Assembly (NCBI GenBank): GCA_949293295.1
Contig: CASFCG010000005.1
Location: 1 to 64,000, forward strand
Direction of reading: 5' to 3'
Length of the DNA stretch: 64,000 nt
Source: an uncultured Cetobacterium sp.
Lineage (GTDB): Bacteria; Fusobacteriota; Fusobacteriia; Fusobacteriales; Fusobacteriaceae
Made by a program: the position numbers and the translations under genes. The notes under the pieces were generated by a model. The model saw only the letters and a program-made list of their open reading frames with translations. It had not been told where the DNA came from and ran no database searches. Of the stretch, positions 34,893 through 43,969 are shown in pieces. Numbering within the stretch: the first letter of the stretch is position 1; each line of letters opens with the position of its first letter.

Positions 34893-36735
34893 ATATGATG
34901 TAATTGTTGTAGGTGGGGGACATGCAGGGATAGAGGCAGCCTTAGCAAGTGCGAGATTGAATAGAAAAACTGTTTTATTCACGTTATCACTTGATAATAT
35001 AGGAATGATGTCCTGTAATCCATCAATAGGAGGCCCTGGAAAAAGTAATCTAGTTGCCGAGATAGATGTTTTGGGTGGAGAGATGGGAAAACATATAGAT
35101 AGATATAATCTTCAATTAAAGCATTTAAATACTAGTAAAGGACCAGCAGCAAGAATAACGAGAGGACAGGCTGATAAATTATTATATAGAAGTAAGATGA
35201 AAGCATTGCTTGAAGAGACTGAAAATTTAGAGATTATTCAAGACCAAGTAGAAGAGCTTATTATTGATAATAAACATATAAGAGGTGTAAGAACCGCATT
35301 AGGGATTGAGTATTTTTCGAAAGCGGTTATCTTAGCAACAGGGACTTTTTTGAGAGGAAGAGTTGTAATTGGAGATATAAAATATCCTGCTGGAAGAATG
35401 GGAGAGAACTCTGTAGAAAAGCTTTCGAAAAGTTTAGAGCAAAATGGTATTAAATTAGGACGTTATCAGACTGCTACACCACCAAGAATAGATAAAAGAA
35501 CAGTTAATTTTGAAGAGATGAAGCCACTTTATGGAGAGGAAAAACCTAGATATTTTTCAATATACACAGAAAAAGAGAGGAATGGTGTTGTTCCAACTTG
35601 GTTGACTCACACATCAGAGAAAACTATAGAGGTAACTAAGGAGTTATTAAAATATTCTCCCATAGTGTCAGGGATAATAGAGACACATGGTCCCAGACAT
35701 TGTCCGTCTTTGGATAGGAAAGTTTTGAACTTTCCAGAAAAGCATGACCATCAGATTTTTTTAGAATTGGAATCTAGAGAATCGAATGAGTTATATGTTA
35801 ATGGATTGACGACCGCGATGCCACCATTTGCACAAGAGCAGATGTTAAAGTCAATAAGAGGGCTTGAGAACTCTAAAATAATGAGATATGGATATGCTGT
35901 GGAGTATGATTATGCTCCGGCCTCCCAGCTTTATCCAAGTTTAGAGAGTAAAAAAATAGAGGGGTTGTATTTTGCAGGACAGATAAACGGGACTTCTGGC
36001 TATGAAGAAGCAGCAACTCAGGGATTTATAGCAGGAGTGAATGCAGCTAGAAAGACAATGAGAAAAGAACCTGTAATATTTGATAGAAGTGAGGGATATA
36101 TTGGGGTTTTAGTTGATGATATAATTCATAAGAAAACTCCAGAGCCATACAGGGTACTTCCTTCGAGGTCAGAATATAGATTGACCTTAAGATTTGATAA
36201 TGGTTTTATGCGTCTTTTAGATAAAGCGGAAGAGATAGGAATTGTTTCTAAAGAGAAGATAGAGTATTTGAAAGAGTGTAGAGCAAATGTATATAAAGAG
36301 ATTGAAAGAATAAAAGAAACGAAAGTTTCAATGAAAGAAGCCAATCTATTTTTGGAGGAGAAAGGATTAGAGGTTAGGTTGACAAAAGGGGTCTCAGCTT
36401 CTGAATTATTAAAGATAAAAGAGGTTACATATGAGGATTTAGGAAGATTTTTAGAGTTACCGGAGTATCCAGAGTTCGTGAAAAATCAAATAGAGGTAAT
36501 GATAAAATATGAAGTATTTATAGAGAGAGAAAGAGAACAGATAGAAAGATTTAAAAGACTGGAGTCCATAGTGATTGAAAAAGGGTTTGATTTTGATTCA
36601 GTTGTTGGAATTTCTAATATTGCTAGAGCTGGGATGAAAGAGGTAGAACCACTTTCAATAGGAGAAGCATCGAGAATAAGTGGAGTGACTGGGAATGATA
36701 TAGCTATTTTATTAGCTCATTTAAGAAGAGATTAA
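34882..36735 (+). CDS. mnmG: tRNA uridine 5-carboxymethylaminomethyl modification enzyme MnmG
   Basis: The 617-residue FAD enzyme has the N-terminal dinucleotide motif VVGGGHAGIEAA, the GGPGKSNLVAEID block, the conserved GYEEAATQGFIAG region near the second FAD contact and the C-terminal RISGVTGNDIAILLAHL helix region that binds MnmE. It catalyses wobble uridine modification together with MnmE. Only a weak ribosome site lies directly before the ATG, and a strong one lies 42 bases upstream in front of a short leader frame. Confidence 0.97.
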   Translation: MSFEYDVIVVGGGHAGIEAALASARLNRKTVLFTLSLDNIGMMSCNPSIGGPGKSNLVAEIDVLGGEMGKHIDRYNLQLKHLNTSKGPAARITRGQADKLLYRSKMKALLEETENLEIIQDQVEELIIDNKHIRGVRTALGIEYFSKAVILATGTFLRGRVVIGDIKYPAGRMGENSVEKLSKSLEQNGIKLGRYQTATPPRIDKRTVNFEEMKPLYGEEKPRYFSIYTEKERNGVVPTWLTHTSEKTIEVTKELLKYSPIVSGIIETHGPRHCPSLDRKVLNFPEKHDHQIFLELESRESNELYVNGLTTAMPPFAQEQMLKSIRGLENSKIMRYGYAVEYDYAPASQLYPSLESKKIEGLYFAGQINGTSGYEEAATQGFIAGVNAARKTMRKEPVIFDRSEGYIGVLVDDIIHKKTPEPYRVLPSRSEYRLTLRFDNGFMRLLDKAEEIGIVSKEKIEYLKECRANVYKEIERIKETKVSMKEANLFLEEKGLEVRLTKGVSASELLKIKEVTYEDLGRFLELPEYPEFVKNQIEVMIKYEVFIEREREQIERFKRLESIVIEKGFDFDSVVGISNIARAGMKEVEPLSIGEASRISGVTGNDIAILLAHLRRD

Positions 36736-36762
36736 AGAGTGTAATTAACGCACTCTTTTTGT
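36734..36762 (+). terminator. Intrinsic terminator after mnmG
   Basis: AAAGAGTG (36734-36741) pairs perfectly with CACTCTTT (36751-36758), followed by a T run. Confidence 0.85.
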
Positions 36763-36789
36763 CTATAATAGGTTGAGGAGGTGATGAGA

Positions 36790-37830
36790 GTGGCAAAAAA
36801 CAGTTTTATAATTGAAATAAGTAGGAAAAAAATGATTGATAATTATGAGTATCTTGTGAGAAAAACAGGGAAAAAGATGATTGCAGTTGTAAAATCAAAT
36901 GCTTATGGGATTGGCTTAAGAGAAACTGTGATGATATTGAATGAAAATGGGTGTGATTACTTTGCAGTTTCAAGGGAGAGAGAGATAAAATCTATTTTAA
37001 ACATGGGGTTAAGCGGGATAAAAATATTGTTTTTAGATATCTTGGAGGATTTTATAATATTAAAAGAGAATAAAAATATTGAAATGGTTGTCACAGATAT
37101 AGAGGTGTTAAAAAGTTGTATAAAACAAGGAATAAGTTGTTTACAACTGCATATACGTTTAGATTTTGGATTTTGTAGAAGCGGCTTTAAGGTTGATGAG
37201 TTAGAAAGGTTAATAGATTTTATTCAAAGCAAAAATTTAAGATTTAGAGGGATAATGGGACATCTTTTTTCAGCTGATAAAGATGATATGGAAATAATAG
37301 AAAAGCAATTTACAGAGATTGTAGAAAAAATAGGAAAGGAAAGATTTGAAGTAATACATCTTCTAAATAGTGATGGAGTGGAGAATATACAGTGCGAAAT
37401 AGCTACTCATATAAGATGTGGACAGCATATTTTTGGATTACAGACAAAAGGAAAAAATAATAAAAATATAAAAAAAGTTTTTGAGTTAAAAGGAAAAATT
37501 TTTGATATAACAGAAATAGGAAAATCAGAATATATTGGATATTCTAAAATTAATGACCTCATTTTGAAGGGATATAAAAGAGTAGGACAGGTAAAAATAG
37601 GATATGGTGATGGTTTTTTAAGGAAGTATGAGAATATTATGTCTATAATCAATAATAAAAAATATAGAGTGATTCATATCAGTATGGATGTATCATTTGT
37701 TGTTGTGGATGAAAATATAAAAAATGGGGATGAAGTGGAACTCTTTTTCGATTTTGAAGAGATAGAGGAAAAAGAATCTTGTGAAGTTTTGGTAAATTTA
37801 AATGAACGTATAGAAAGAGTAGTAAAATAA
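36790..37830 (+). CDS. alr: Alanine racemase
   Basis: I choose the GTG at 36790 (346 residues), 8 bases after the GGAGG site, over the ATG at 36784 which is too close. The PLP lysine is in AVVKSNAYGIG near the N-terminus. The barrel carries RLDFGFCRSGF, and the C-terminal domain carries the catalytic Tyr in KIGYGDGF. The protein is shorter than most alanine racemases (about 370) and fairly divergent, so another amino-acid racemase is possible. It makes D-alanine for peptidoglycan. Confidence 0.85.
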   Translation: MAKNSFIIEISRKKMIDNYEYLVRKTGKKMIAVVKSNAYGIGLRETVMILNENGCDYFAVSREREIKSILNMGLSGIKILFLDILEDFIILKENKNIEMVVTDIEVLKSCIKQGISCLQLHIRLDFGFCRSGFKVDELERLIDFIQSKNLRFRGIMGHLFSADKDDMEIIEKQFTEIVEKIGKERFEVIHLLNSDGVENIQCEIATHIRCGQHIFGLQTKGKNNKNIKKVFELKGKIFDITEIGKSEYIGYSKINDLILKGYKRVGQVKIGYGDGFLRKYENIMSIINNKKYRVIHISMDVSFVVVDENIKNGDEVELFFDFEEIEEKESCEVLVNLNERIERVVK

Positions 37831-37833
37831 AGT

Positions 37834-37861
37834 TTGAAAAAATAAAAAAAAGTGTTATAAT
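37834..37861 (+). promoter_or_regulatory. Candidate promoter of the CoA-disulfide reductase gene
   Basis: TTGAAA (37834-37839), 16 bases, and a perfect TATAAT (37856-37861), about 60 bases before the start. Confidence 0.6.
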
Positions 37862-37918
37862 GATGACCGGGAACAGAAAAAATAGATTAATTTTAATATA
37901 AAAAAGGAGGAATGTGGA

Positions 37919-39262
37919 ATGAAGGTAGTTATAATAGGTGGCGTCGCAGCTGGGATGTCAGCAGCAGCAAAAGCTGCAAGATTGAACAAAGATGTAGAAA
38001 TGGTAATCTATGAAAAAACTGACATTGTTTCTTGGGGAGCATGCGGACTGCCCTATTATGTTGGAAATTTTTTTGAAGATGAAAAAGATATGATAGCAAG
38101 ACCGGTTGAAAAATTTATAGAAGCAGGAATGAATATAAAAATTAAACATGAAGTAATTGATGTTGATGTAGATAAAAAAGAGATAACAGTAAAGAATTTA
38201 ATCACTGGAGAGATATTTCAAGATAGTTATGATAGATTAATGATTGCTACAGGGGCGAGTGCTATCATCCCTCCTATAAAAAATGCAGATGCAAAAGGGG
38301 TTTTTACTCTAAAAGATTATAGTGATGGGATAGAGCTTAAAAAAGAGATGATAAAAGAGGAGAATCAAAATATTATAATCGTTGGGGCTGGATATATAGG
38401 AATCGAAGTTGTTGAAGCAGCTAAAAATTTAGGAAAAAGCAGTATTAGATTGATTCAGTTAGCAGATAGAGTATTATTAGAAAGTTTTGATAAAGAGATA
38501 ACGGATATAATGGCTGATGAGATATCCTCTCATTCAGGTGTAGAACTTCATTTAGAAGAGGTAGTGGAAGAGATAATACAGGAAAATGGAAGTGTTGTAG
38601 GAGTAAAAACGAATAAAGGACAGTATAAGGCGGATATTGTTGTAATAGCAACTGGGGTAAGACCAAATACTTCGTTCTTAAAAGATACAGGAATACAAAT
38701 GTTAACAAATGGAGCGTTAGTTGTCAATGAATATGGAGAAACGAGCATAGAATCAATCTATTCAGCTGGAGATTGTGCAACAGTTCCGCATTTTTTGAGA
38801 GGAAATGAAACTTATATCCCTTTAGCTACAACGGCAAATAAGTTAGGACGGGTAGTAGGAGAAAATTTGGCTGGAGTAAAAACAGTATTTCAAAAGACTT
38901 TGGGAACGGCAGGAGTGAAAGTTTTAGATTTAGAAGCTGCTAGAACAGGATTAACAGAGGTAGAAGCACAAAAAATGGGAATAAACTATAAAACTGTTTT
39001 TATAAAAGATAAGAATCAAACAAACTATTATCCAGGTAGAGAGGATATCTATTTAAAGTTAATATATAATGCAGAGTCAAGAGTTATTTTAGGAGCTCAG
39101 ATTGCTGGAAAAAAAGGAGCTGCGTTGAGAATTGATGCTTTAGCAGTTGCAATCTATTCAGGAATTACAGTTAATGAATTGGGGATGATGGATTTTTGTT
39201 ATGCTCCGCCTTTTGCTAGAACTTGGGATGTTATGAATGTTGCTGGAAATGTTGCAAAATAA
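37919..39262 (+). CDS. CoA-disulfide reductase-like flavoprotein
   Basis: The 447-residue protein is a pyridine nucleotide-disulfide oxidoreductase with an N-terminal FAD motif (IGGVAAGMSAAAKA), an NAD motif (IIVGAGYIGIEVVEAA) and a single-cysteine active site in WGACGLPYYVG near residue 43. That motif fits CoA-disulfide reductases, which keep CoA reduced with NAD(P)H; NADH oxidase is the close alternative. It is followed by a cystine transporter, so both may serve thiol balance. AGGAGG precedes the ATG. Confidence 0.87.
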   Translation: MKVVIIGGVAAGMSAAAKAARLNKDVEMVIYEKTDIVSWGACGLPYYVGNFFEDEKDMIARPVEKFIEAGMNIKIKHEVIDVDVDKKEITVKNLITGEIFQDSYDRLMIATGASAIIPPIKNADAKGVFTLKDYSDGIELKKEMIKEENQNIIIVGAGYIGIEVVEAAKNLGKSSIRLIQLADRVLLESFDKEITDIMADEISSHSGVELHLEEVVEEIIQENGSVVGVKTNKGQYKADIVVIATGVRPNTSFLKDTGIQMLTNGALVVNEYGETSIESIYSAGDCATVPHFLRGNETYIPLATTANKLGRVVGENLAGVKTVFQKTLGTAGVKVLDLEAARTGLTEVEAQKMGINYKTVFIKDKNQTNYYPGREDIYLKLIYNAESRVILGAQIAGKKGAALRIDALAVAIYSGITVNELGMMDFCYAPPFARTWDVMNVAGNVAK

Positions 39263-39297
39263 ATAATTATTATAAAACGAAAGGAGAATGTAGAGAT

Positions 39298-40728
39298 ATG
39301 GAGAGTATGTTTTTTAGAGAGTTTTTGATGATTAGCGATTTAAAGACGGTTATTTTTCTACTTATTTTATTTATTTTAATGTTTATAATCAACAAATTAC
39401 CAAAACAAAAATTTAACTTTTCTGCAAAAGTTATGATTGCAACGGCAGTAGGTCTTGTACTTGGATTAGTAATTCAATATGTTGCTGAATTTCCAGTAAA
39501 TCCGATGGAGTTAACATTCGTAAAAGAGACAACACAGTGGTATAGTCTGTTCGGTGGAGGATTTATTTCTTTTGTTAGAATGCTTGTTATACCTCTTGTT
39601 ATGGTATCTATAATCTATGTAATTATAAATATGAAAGATGATACCAATTTAGGAAAATTAGTGAAAAGAAGTCTAGCTGTAGTTATGTTTATGGTGGCAA
39701 TTTCTGTAGTTGTAGGATTGTTATTCGGTATTATATTTAAAGTAGGAAAATTGGATGAGACAGCGGTAGCTGTAACAACTGAAGGTGCTAGGAAAATAAG
39801 AGATATAAAAAATATAGTTGATACTTTAAAAGATTTGATACCGGCTAACCCAATAGGAGCTATGGTAAATCTGAATATAGTAGGATTAGTTATATTTTCT
39901 GCGATTGTTGGAGTGGCAGCAAAAAGAATGTCGAAAAAATATATGGATGTGGTAAAACCATTCTTTGATTTAATAAACGCTTTACAAAAAGTAATAATAT
40001 CTATGGCGATGAGTATCATAAAATGGATGCCTTTAGCAGTAGTTCCATTGTTAGCAAATACAATAGCTCAGAGAGGAATTGAAGCGATTGTTGCTGTTGG
40101 AAAATTTGTTTTAGTGTTGTATTTAGCTGTTATGGTTATGTTTATTATTCAGATGTTTGTAGTTTCAATGTTTGGATTAAACCCATTCATCTATGTGAAG
40201 AAGAGTATTTCATTGCTTATTCTGGCGTTTACATCAAGGTCAAGTGTGGGATGTTTACCGGTTACAATATCTACAATGACGAATAAATTAGGGATTAATG
40301 AATCAACAGCTAGTTTTGTTGCAAGTTTTGGAACAACAGCCGGAATGCAAGGTTGTGCGGGTATTTTTCCGGCTTTAACAGTTGTATTTGTTTCAAATAT
40401 GAGTGGTCATACGATTGATTTTACTTTTTTGGTTACATCAGTAGTGGTTATGACAATTGGTTCGTTCGGAATAGCTGGAGTTCCAGGAACTGCAACGTTA
40501 TCAGCGTCAGTAGGACTTTCTGGAATGGGATTATCTTCTTTATTTCCTCTGATAAATCCTATTTTGGCGGTTGACCCTATAGTTGATATGCCAAGAACGA
40601 TGTTAAATGTAATCGGTTCAGTTACAAATGGTTTAATAGTTGATAAAAGTTTAGGAAATTTAGATATTTCTAAATATAAAGATATGGAAGCTGGAAAGGA
40701 AGAAAAATCGTTAGAAGATAGTATGTAA
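39298..40728 (+). CDS. tcyP: Cystine symporter (TcyP-like, DAACS family)
   Basis: The ATG at 39298 follows an AAGGAGA site and gives 476 residues; a longer frame from 39223 runs back into the upstream gene. The protein has 8-10 membrane segments and the DAACS core. From memory it resembles Bacillus TcyP: FTSRSSVGCLP, then GMQGCAGIFPA, and DPIVDMPRTMLNVIGSVTNGLI. It would import L-cystine with a cation. It lies 35 bases after the CoA-disulfide reductase gene and ends at a terminator with a UUCG loop. Confidence 0.88.
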   Translation: MESMFFREFLMISDLKTVIFLLILFILMFIINKLPKQKFNFSAKVMIATAVGLVLGLVIQYVAEFPVNPMELTFVKETTQWYSLFGGGFISFVRMLVIPLVMVSIIYVIINMKDDTNLGKLVKRSLAVVMFMVAISVVVGLLFGIIFKVGKLDETAVAVTTEGARKIRDIKNIVDTLKDLIPANPIGAMVNLNIVGLVIFSAIVGVAAKRMSKKYMDVVKPFFDLINALQKVIISMAMSIIKWMPLAVVPLLANTIAQRGIEAIVAVGKFVLVLYLAVMVMFIIQMFVVSMFGLNPFIYVKKSISLLILAFTSRSSVGCLPVTISTMTNKLGINESTASFVASFGTTAGMQGCAGIFPALTVVFVSNMSGHTIDFTFLVTSVVVMTIGSFGIAGVPGTATLSASVGLSGMGLSSLFPLINPILAVDPIVDMPRTMLNVIGSVTNGLIVDKSLGNLDISKYKDMEAGKEEKSLEDSM

Positions 40729-40757
40729 TTTAAAATAGGGATAAAAAATTTGAGCAC

Positions 40758-40798
40758 AAAAAAGCAGAAGATTAGTTCGCTAAACTTTTGCTTTTTTA
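40758..40798 (+). terminator. Intrinsic terminator with UUCG tetraloop
   Basis: A long stem (AAAAAAGCAGAAG, 40758-40770, against CTTTTGCTTTTTT, 40785-40797) is capped by TTAG-TTCG-CTAA (40772-40783), a stable UUCG loop. Confidence 0.9.
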
Positions 40799-41160
40799 AT
40801 TTTCATTTGGAGTATTTCTAATGGATGCGAAAGTTATTTATTTTATGGATAATTCAAAAGGAGAAGAGGAAAAATTTGTTCTAGTATAATATTTTAAGTT
40901 TGTCAAGTAAATATATTGTATGATATAAATAATAGGATAAAGATATAAGAGAGATATAGGGGATTATATTGATTTAGGAAAAGAGTTCACTATGGCAAGG
41001 GGGGATTTAGATTTTTGAGGAAAGCGTTAGAAACGATAGCTGTCTTTATTTAAGATAATTCTTACAGACAAAAATAAGAGTTTAAAAATGAATCTTTAGT
41101 CGCATTTTTATCACTGATATAGAATAAACTTAAACAATTCTTAGGTTAAAAAAAATATAC
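40799..41160. other. Gene-poor intergenic region
   Basis: Apart from the 22-codon frame at 40821-40889 I see no gene or strong structure. The region separates the cystine transporter from the long housekeeping operon. Confidence 0.5.
40821..40889 (+). CDS. Possible 22-residue peptide or gene remnant
   Basis: An ATG preceded by TTGGAG opens 22 codons ending in TAA. The peptide is acidic (Asp/Glu/Lys-rich) with no known match. It could be a relic of a lost gene. Coding is uncertain. Confidence 0.2.
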   Translation: MDAKVIYFMDNSKGEEEKFVLV

Positions 41161-41189
41161 TTGGATATAATAATGTAAAATGATATAAT
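41161..41189 (+). promoter_or_regulatory. Promoter of the housekeeping operon starting with the DUF445 gene
   Basis: TTGGAT (41161-41166), 17 bases, and a perfect TATAAT (41184-41189), 31 bases before the DUF445 start. It is the last clear promoter seen before polC. Confidence 0.7.
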
Positions 41190-41220
41190 AGTGAAATGAG
41201 AACTGAAAGAGGTGGAGATT

Positions 41221-41826
41221 ATGTTCATAAAAGCGATTATTTTAGTTATAATTGGTTCTATAATTGGATGGATAACAAACTATATAGCGATAAAAATGTT
41301 ATTTAGACCGTACAAAGAGATAAATTTTGGATTGTTTAAAATACAAGGATTAATTCCTAAAAGAAAACATGAGATAGGTGAAAAACTTGCAGAGACTATT
41401 CAAACTAATCTACTATCAATAAAAGATATTGTAAAGGAGATTGATAGTTCTAAGATTGAAAGTGAGCTAGAGAGTGCTATTGATATGATGTTGGATAAAA
41501 AGTTAAAAAGTGAAACTTTAGTAAAATATTTTCCGATGCTTGCATTATTTCTAAATGAAAGTATTATCAAGCAGATAAGAAATTTTGTTAAGAAAACAAT
41601 TTTGGAAAATAAGGATGAGATAATTTCAAAACTGTTGACAGCTTTTGAGAATAGTGTAGATTTGAAGAAAATTATTGTTGAAAAGGTGGATGAGTTTTCT
41701 CTTGAAGATTTGGAAAGGATAACATTTCAATTAGCCAAAAAGGAGTTGAAACATATAGAGTTAGTTGGTGCTGTATTAGGAGGAGTTATAGGAGCTATTC
41801 AATTCGTAGTAACAATAGTGATTTAA
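41221..41826 (+). CDS. DUF445 family membrane protein
   Basis: The ATG at 41221 is preceded by GAGGTGGAG (201 residues). The chain starts with a membrane segment, then IGWITNYIAIKMLFRPYK, a hallmark of DUF445/YheB-like proteins, followed by a soluble helical region and a C-terminal membrane segment with GAVLGGVIGAIQ. The biochemical role of the family is not known to me. It is the first gene of the operon that continues with ruvB. Confidence 0.82.
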   Translation: MFIKAIILVIIGSIIGWITNYIAIKMLFRPYKEINFGLFKIQGLIPKRKHEIGEKLAETIQTNLLSIKDIVKEIDSSKIESELESAIDMMLDKKLKSETLVKYFPMLALFLNESIIKQIRNFVKKTILENKDEIISKLLTAFENSVDLKKIIVEKVDEFSLEDLERITFQLAKKELKHIELVGAVLGGVIGAIQFVVTIVI

Positions 41827-41835
41827 GGAGAGGAT

Positions 41836-42852
41836 ATGGAGAGAATTGTAGCTAGTGGTGAATTTGATTATGAGAAAGAGGTTCAGAAGAGTTTAAGACC
41901 TAAAAGGTTAGCGGAATATATCGGGCAAGAAGCCCTGAAAGAAAAGATGCATATATTTGTCGAGGCAGCTAAAAGAAGAGCTGGATGCGTAGACCATATA
42001 TTATTGTATGGTCCGCCAGGACTGGGAAAAACGACATTAGCTGGAGTTATTGCAACAGAGATGGGAGTGAATTTGAAGATAACTTCTGGACCTGTGTTAG
42101 ATAAAGCTGGGGATTTAGCGGCTATCTTGACCTCGTTAGAGGAGAATGATATTTTGTTTATAGATGAGATACACAGGTTAAATACAGCGGTAGAAGAGAT
42201 TTTATATCCGGCAATGGAGGATGGAGAGTTAGATATAATTATAGGAAAGGGTCCTTCTGCAAAGTCAATAAGGATTGAACTTCCACCTTTTACATTGATA
42301 GGGGCAACGACTAGAGCAGGGCTTTTAAGTTCTCCGTTGAGAGATAGATTTGGAGTTGTTCATAGAATGGAATATTATACAGAAAATGAACTAATGGCTA
42401 TTGTGAAAAGGGGAGCTTTATTGTTGGGGATAAGTGCAGAAGAGAGTGGAGCGAGAGAGATAGCATTGAGAAGTAGAGGAACGCCCAGGATAGCAAATAG
42501 ATTATTAAAAAGAGTTAGAGATTACTGTGAAATAAAAGGAAACGGGGTAATAGATTTGCATCATACGGTAAAAGCGTTAGATATATTAGGAATAGATAAG
42601 AATGGATTGGATGAACTGGATAGAGATATAATAAAAGCTATAATTGAAAATTATGGTGGTGGACCTGTTGGAATAGAGACATTAGCGTTGATGTTAGGAG
42701 AGGATAGAAGAACGTTAGAGGAGGTTTACGAACCATATTTGGTAAAGATAGGATTTATAAAAAGGACTCATAGAGGAAGAGTTGTTACGGAGAAGGCTTA
42801 TAATCATTTGAAAGTAAAAGGAGAAATAGATGAAAATAAGTACAAAGGTTAG
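41836..42852 (+). CDS. ruvB: Holliday junction branch migration ATPase RuvB
   Basis: The 338-residue AAA+ motor has Walker [12 protein letters not shown], Walker B DEIHRLN and the sensor segment [18 protein letters not shown], and a C-terminal winged helix ([19 protein letters not shown]). With RuvA it drives branch migration during recombination; ruvA is not in the window. AGGAGAGG precedes the ATG. Its 3' end overlaps the next gene by 23 bases. Confidence 0.97.
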   Translation: MERIVASGEFDYEKEVQKSLRPKRLAEYIGQEALKEKMHIFVEAAKRRAGCVDHILLYGPPGLGKTTLAGVIATEMGVNLKITSGPVLDKAGDLAAILTSLEENDILFIDEIHRLNTAVEEILYPAMEDGELDIIIGKGPSAKSIRIELPPFTLIGATTRAGLLSSPLRDRFGVVHRMEYYTENELMAIVKRGALLLGISAEESGAREIALRSRGTPRIANRLLKRVRDYCEIKGNGVIDLHHTVKALDILGIDKNGLDELDRDIIKAIIENYGGGPVGIETLALMLGEDRRTLEEVYEPYLVKIGFIKRTHRGRVVTEKAYNHLKVKGEIDENKYKG

Positions 42853-43249
42853 ATATGGTTTAAAAGCATTGATATATATTGCAGAATCCTCTCAAAAAGG
42901 TAAGTTGGTAAGAATAAAAGAGATATCTGATGCTGAGGGGATATCAATTCAATATTTAGAGCAAATACTTTTTAAATTGAAAAATGAAAATATAATACAA
43001 GGAAAAAGAGGACCAAATGGAGGGTATAAGCTTTCTTTAGCTCCAGAAGATATAACCCTACATGAGCTTTATAAAATTTTGGATGATGAACAACGAGTTA
43101 TAGATTGCAATGAAAGTAGTGAAAGTTGCCTGTGTGGAGAGGAAGAGTGTTCAACAGCGTGTATATGGACAAAATTAGATGTTGCAATGACCAAAATACT
43201 TGAAAATACCAGCTTAGCAGAGATTATAAAAAATAAAGATAAGATATAG
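42830..43249 (+). CDS. Rrf2 family regulator, IscR-like
   Basis: The 139-residue protein has an N-terminal winged helix ([19 protein letters not shown], then [16 protein letters not shown] and [11 protein letters not shown]). A Cys-rich segment follows, with five Cys over about 20 residues ([19 protein letters not shown]), which could ligate an iron-sulfur cluster as in IscR. It may sense iron-sulfur or redox state. The start overlaps ruvB, so translation is coupled. No isc or suf genes lie in the window. Confidence 0.85.
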   Translation: MKISTKVRYGLKALIYIAESSQKGKLVRIKEISDAEGISIQYLEQILFKLKNENIIQGKRGPNGGYKLSLAPEDITLHELYKILDDEQRVIDCNESSESCLCGEEECSTACIWTKLDVAMTKILENTSLAEIIKNKDKI

Positions 43250-43258
43250 GAGATAGAA

Positions 43259-43969
43259 GTGATAAGTGTTATAATATCAAAAGAGAATATTTTAGGCGAT
43301 ATGATAGAGATAGTTGATAAAAGCAATTTAAATCACTTGAAAAACTCTTTTAGAATTAAGATAGATGAGAAAGTACGAGCTGTAGATGGTGAGTTTGAGT
43401 ATATTTGTAGAGTTGTTCATATAGACAAAAAAAGAGTTGAGTTAAAAGTTTTAGAAAAAAAAGAGGATAGCTATTCGAGCGATGTTGAAATAGATATAGC
43501 ATTGGGAATATTGAAAAATGATAAGATGGATTTGGCGATTCAAAAGCTAACAGAGATAGGAGTTAGTAGAATAATACCACTTGTTACAAAAAGAGGTGTC
43601 GTAAAGCTGACTGAGAAAAAAGATAAATGGGATAAAGTGGTAGAAGAGGCTACAAAGCAGTGTCAAGCTGTAAAATTGGTTGAAATTATGGAGCCATTGA
43701 TGATAAAGGAACTAAAAATAGAGGATTATGATTTTTCGATTGTTCCATATGAAGAGGAAGAGGAGCACTCTTTGAGAGAGATTTTAAATAGATTGGAGAA
43801 AAAACCTAAAAAGATTTTGTATATAATCGGCTCAGAGGGTGGATTTGAAAAAGAGGAGGTTGAGTATTTAAAAGGAAAGGGAGTTAAATCTGTATCGTTA
43901 GGGAGGAGAATATTAAGAGCGGAAACAGCCTCGATTGTTGTGGGAGGTATATTGAGAAATGAGTTTTAG
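43259..43969 (+). CDS. rsmE: 16S rRNA (uracil-1498-N3)-methyltransferase RsmE
   Basis: The 236-residue SPOUT methyltransferase starts with a GTG behind AGGAG. It has the N-terminal PUA-like part and the C-terminal knot with IIGSEGGFEKEEVEYL and SLGRRILRAETA, typical of RsmE. It methylates U1498 of 16S rRNA. It overlaps the next gene by 11 bases. Length is normal. Confidence 0.95.
   Translation: MISVIISKENILGDMIEIVDKSNLNHLKNSFRIKIDEKVRAVDGEFEYICRVVHIDKKRVELKVLEKKEDSYSSDVEIDIALGILKNDKMDLAIQKLTEIGVSRIIPLVTKRGVVKLTEKKDKWDKVVEEATKQCQAVKLVEIMEPLMIKELKIEDYDFSIVPYEEEEEHSLREILNRLEKKPKKILYIIGSEGGFEKEEVEYLKGKGVKSVSLGRRILRAETASIVVGGILRNEF

Noticed and set aside
38445-38748. Antisense open frames over the CoA-disulfide reductase gene
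   Set aside because: They lack ribosome sites and have low-complexity composition mirroring the coding strand, as do the other antisense frames in the window.
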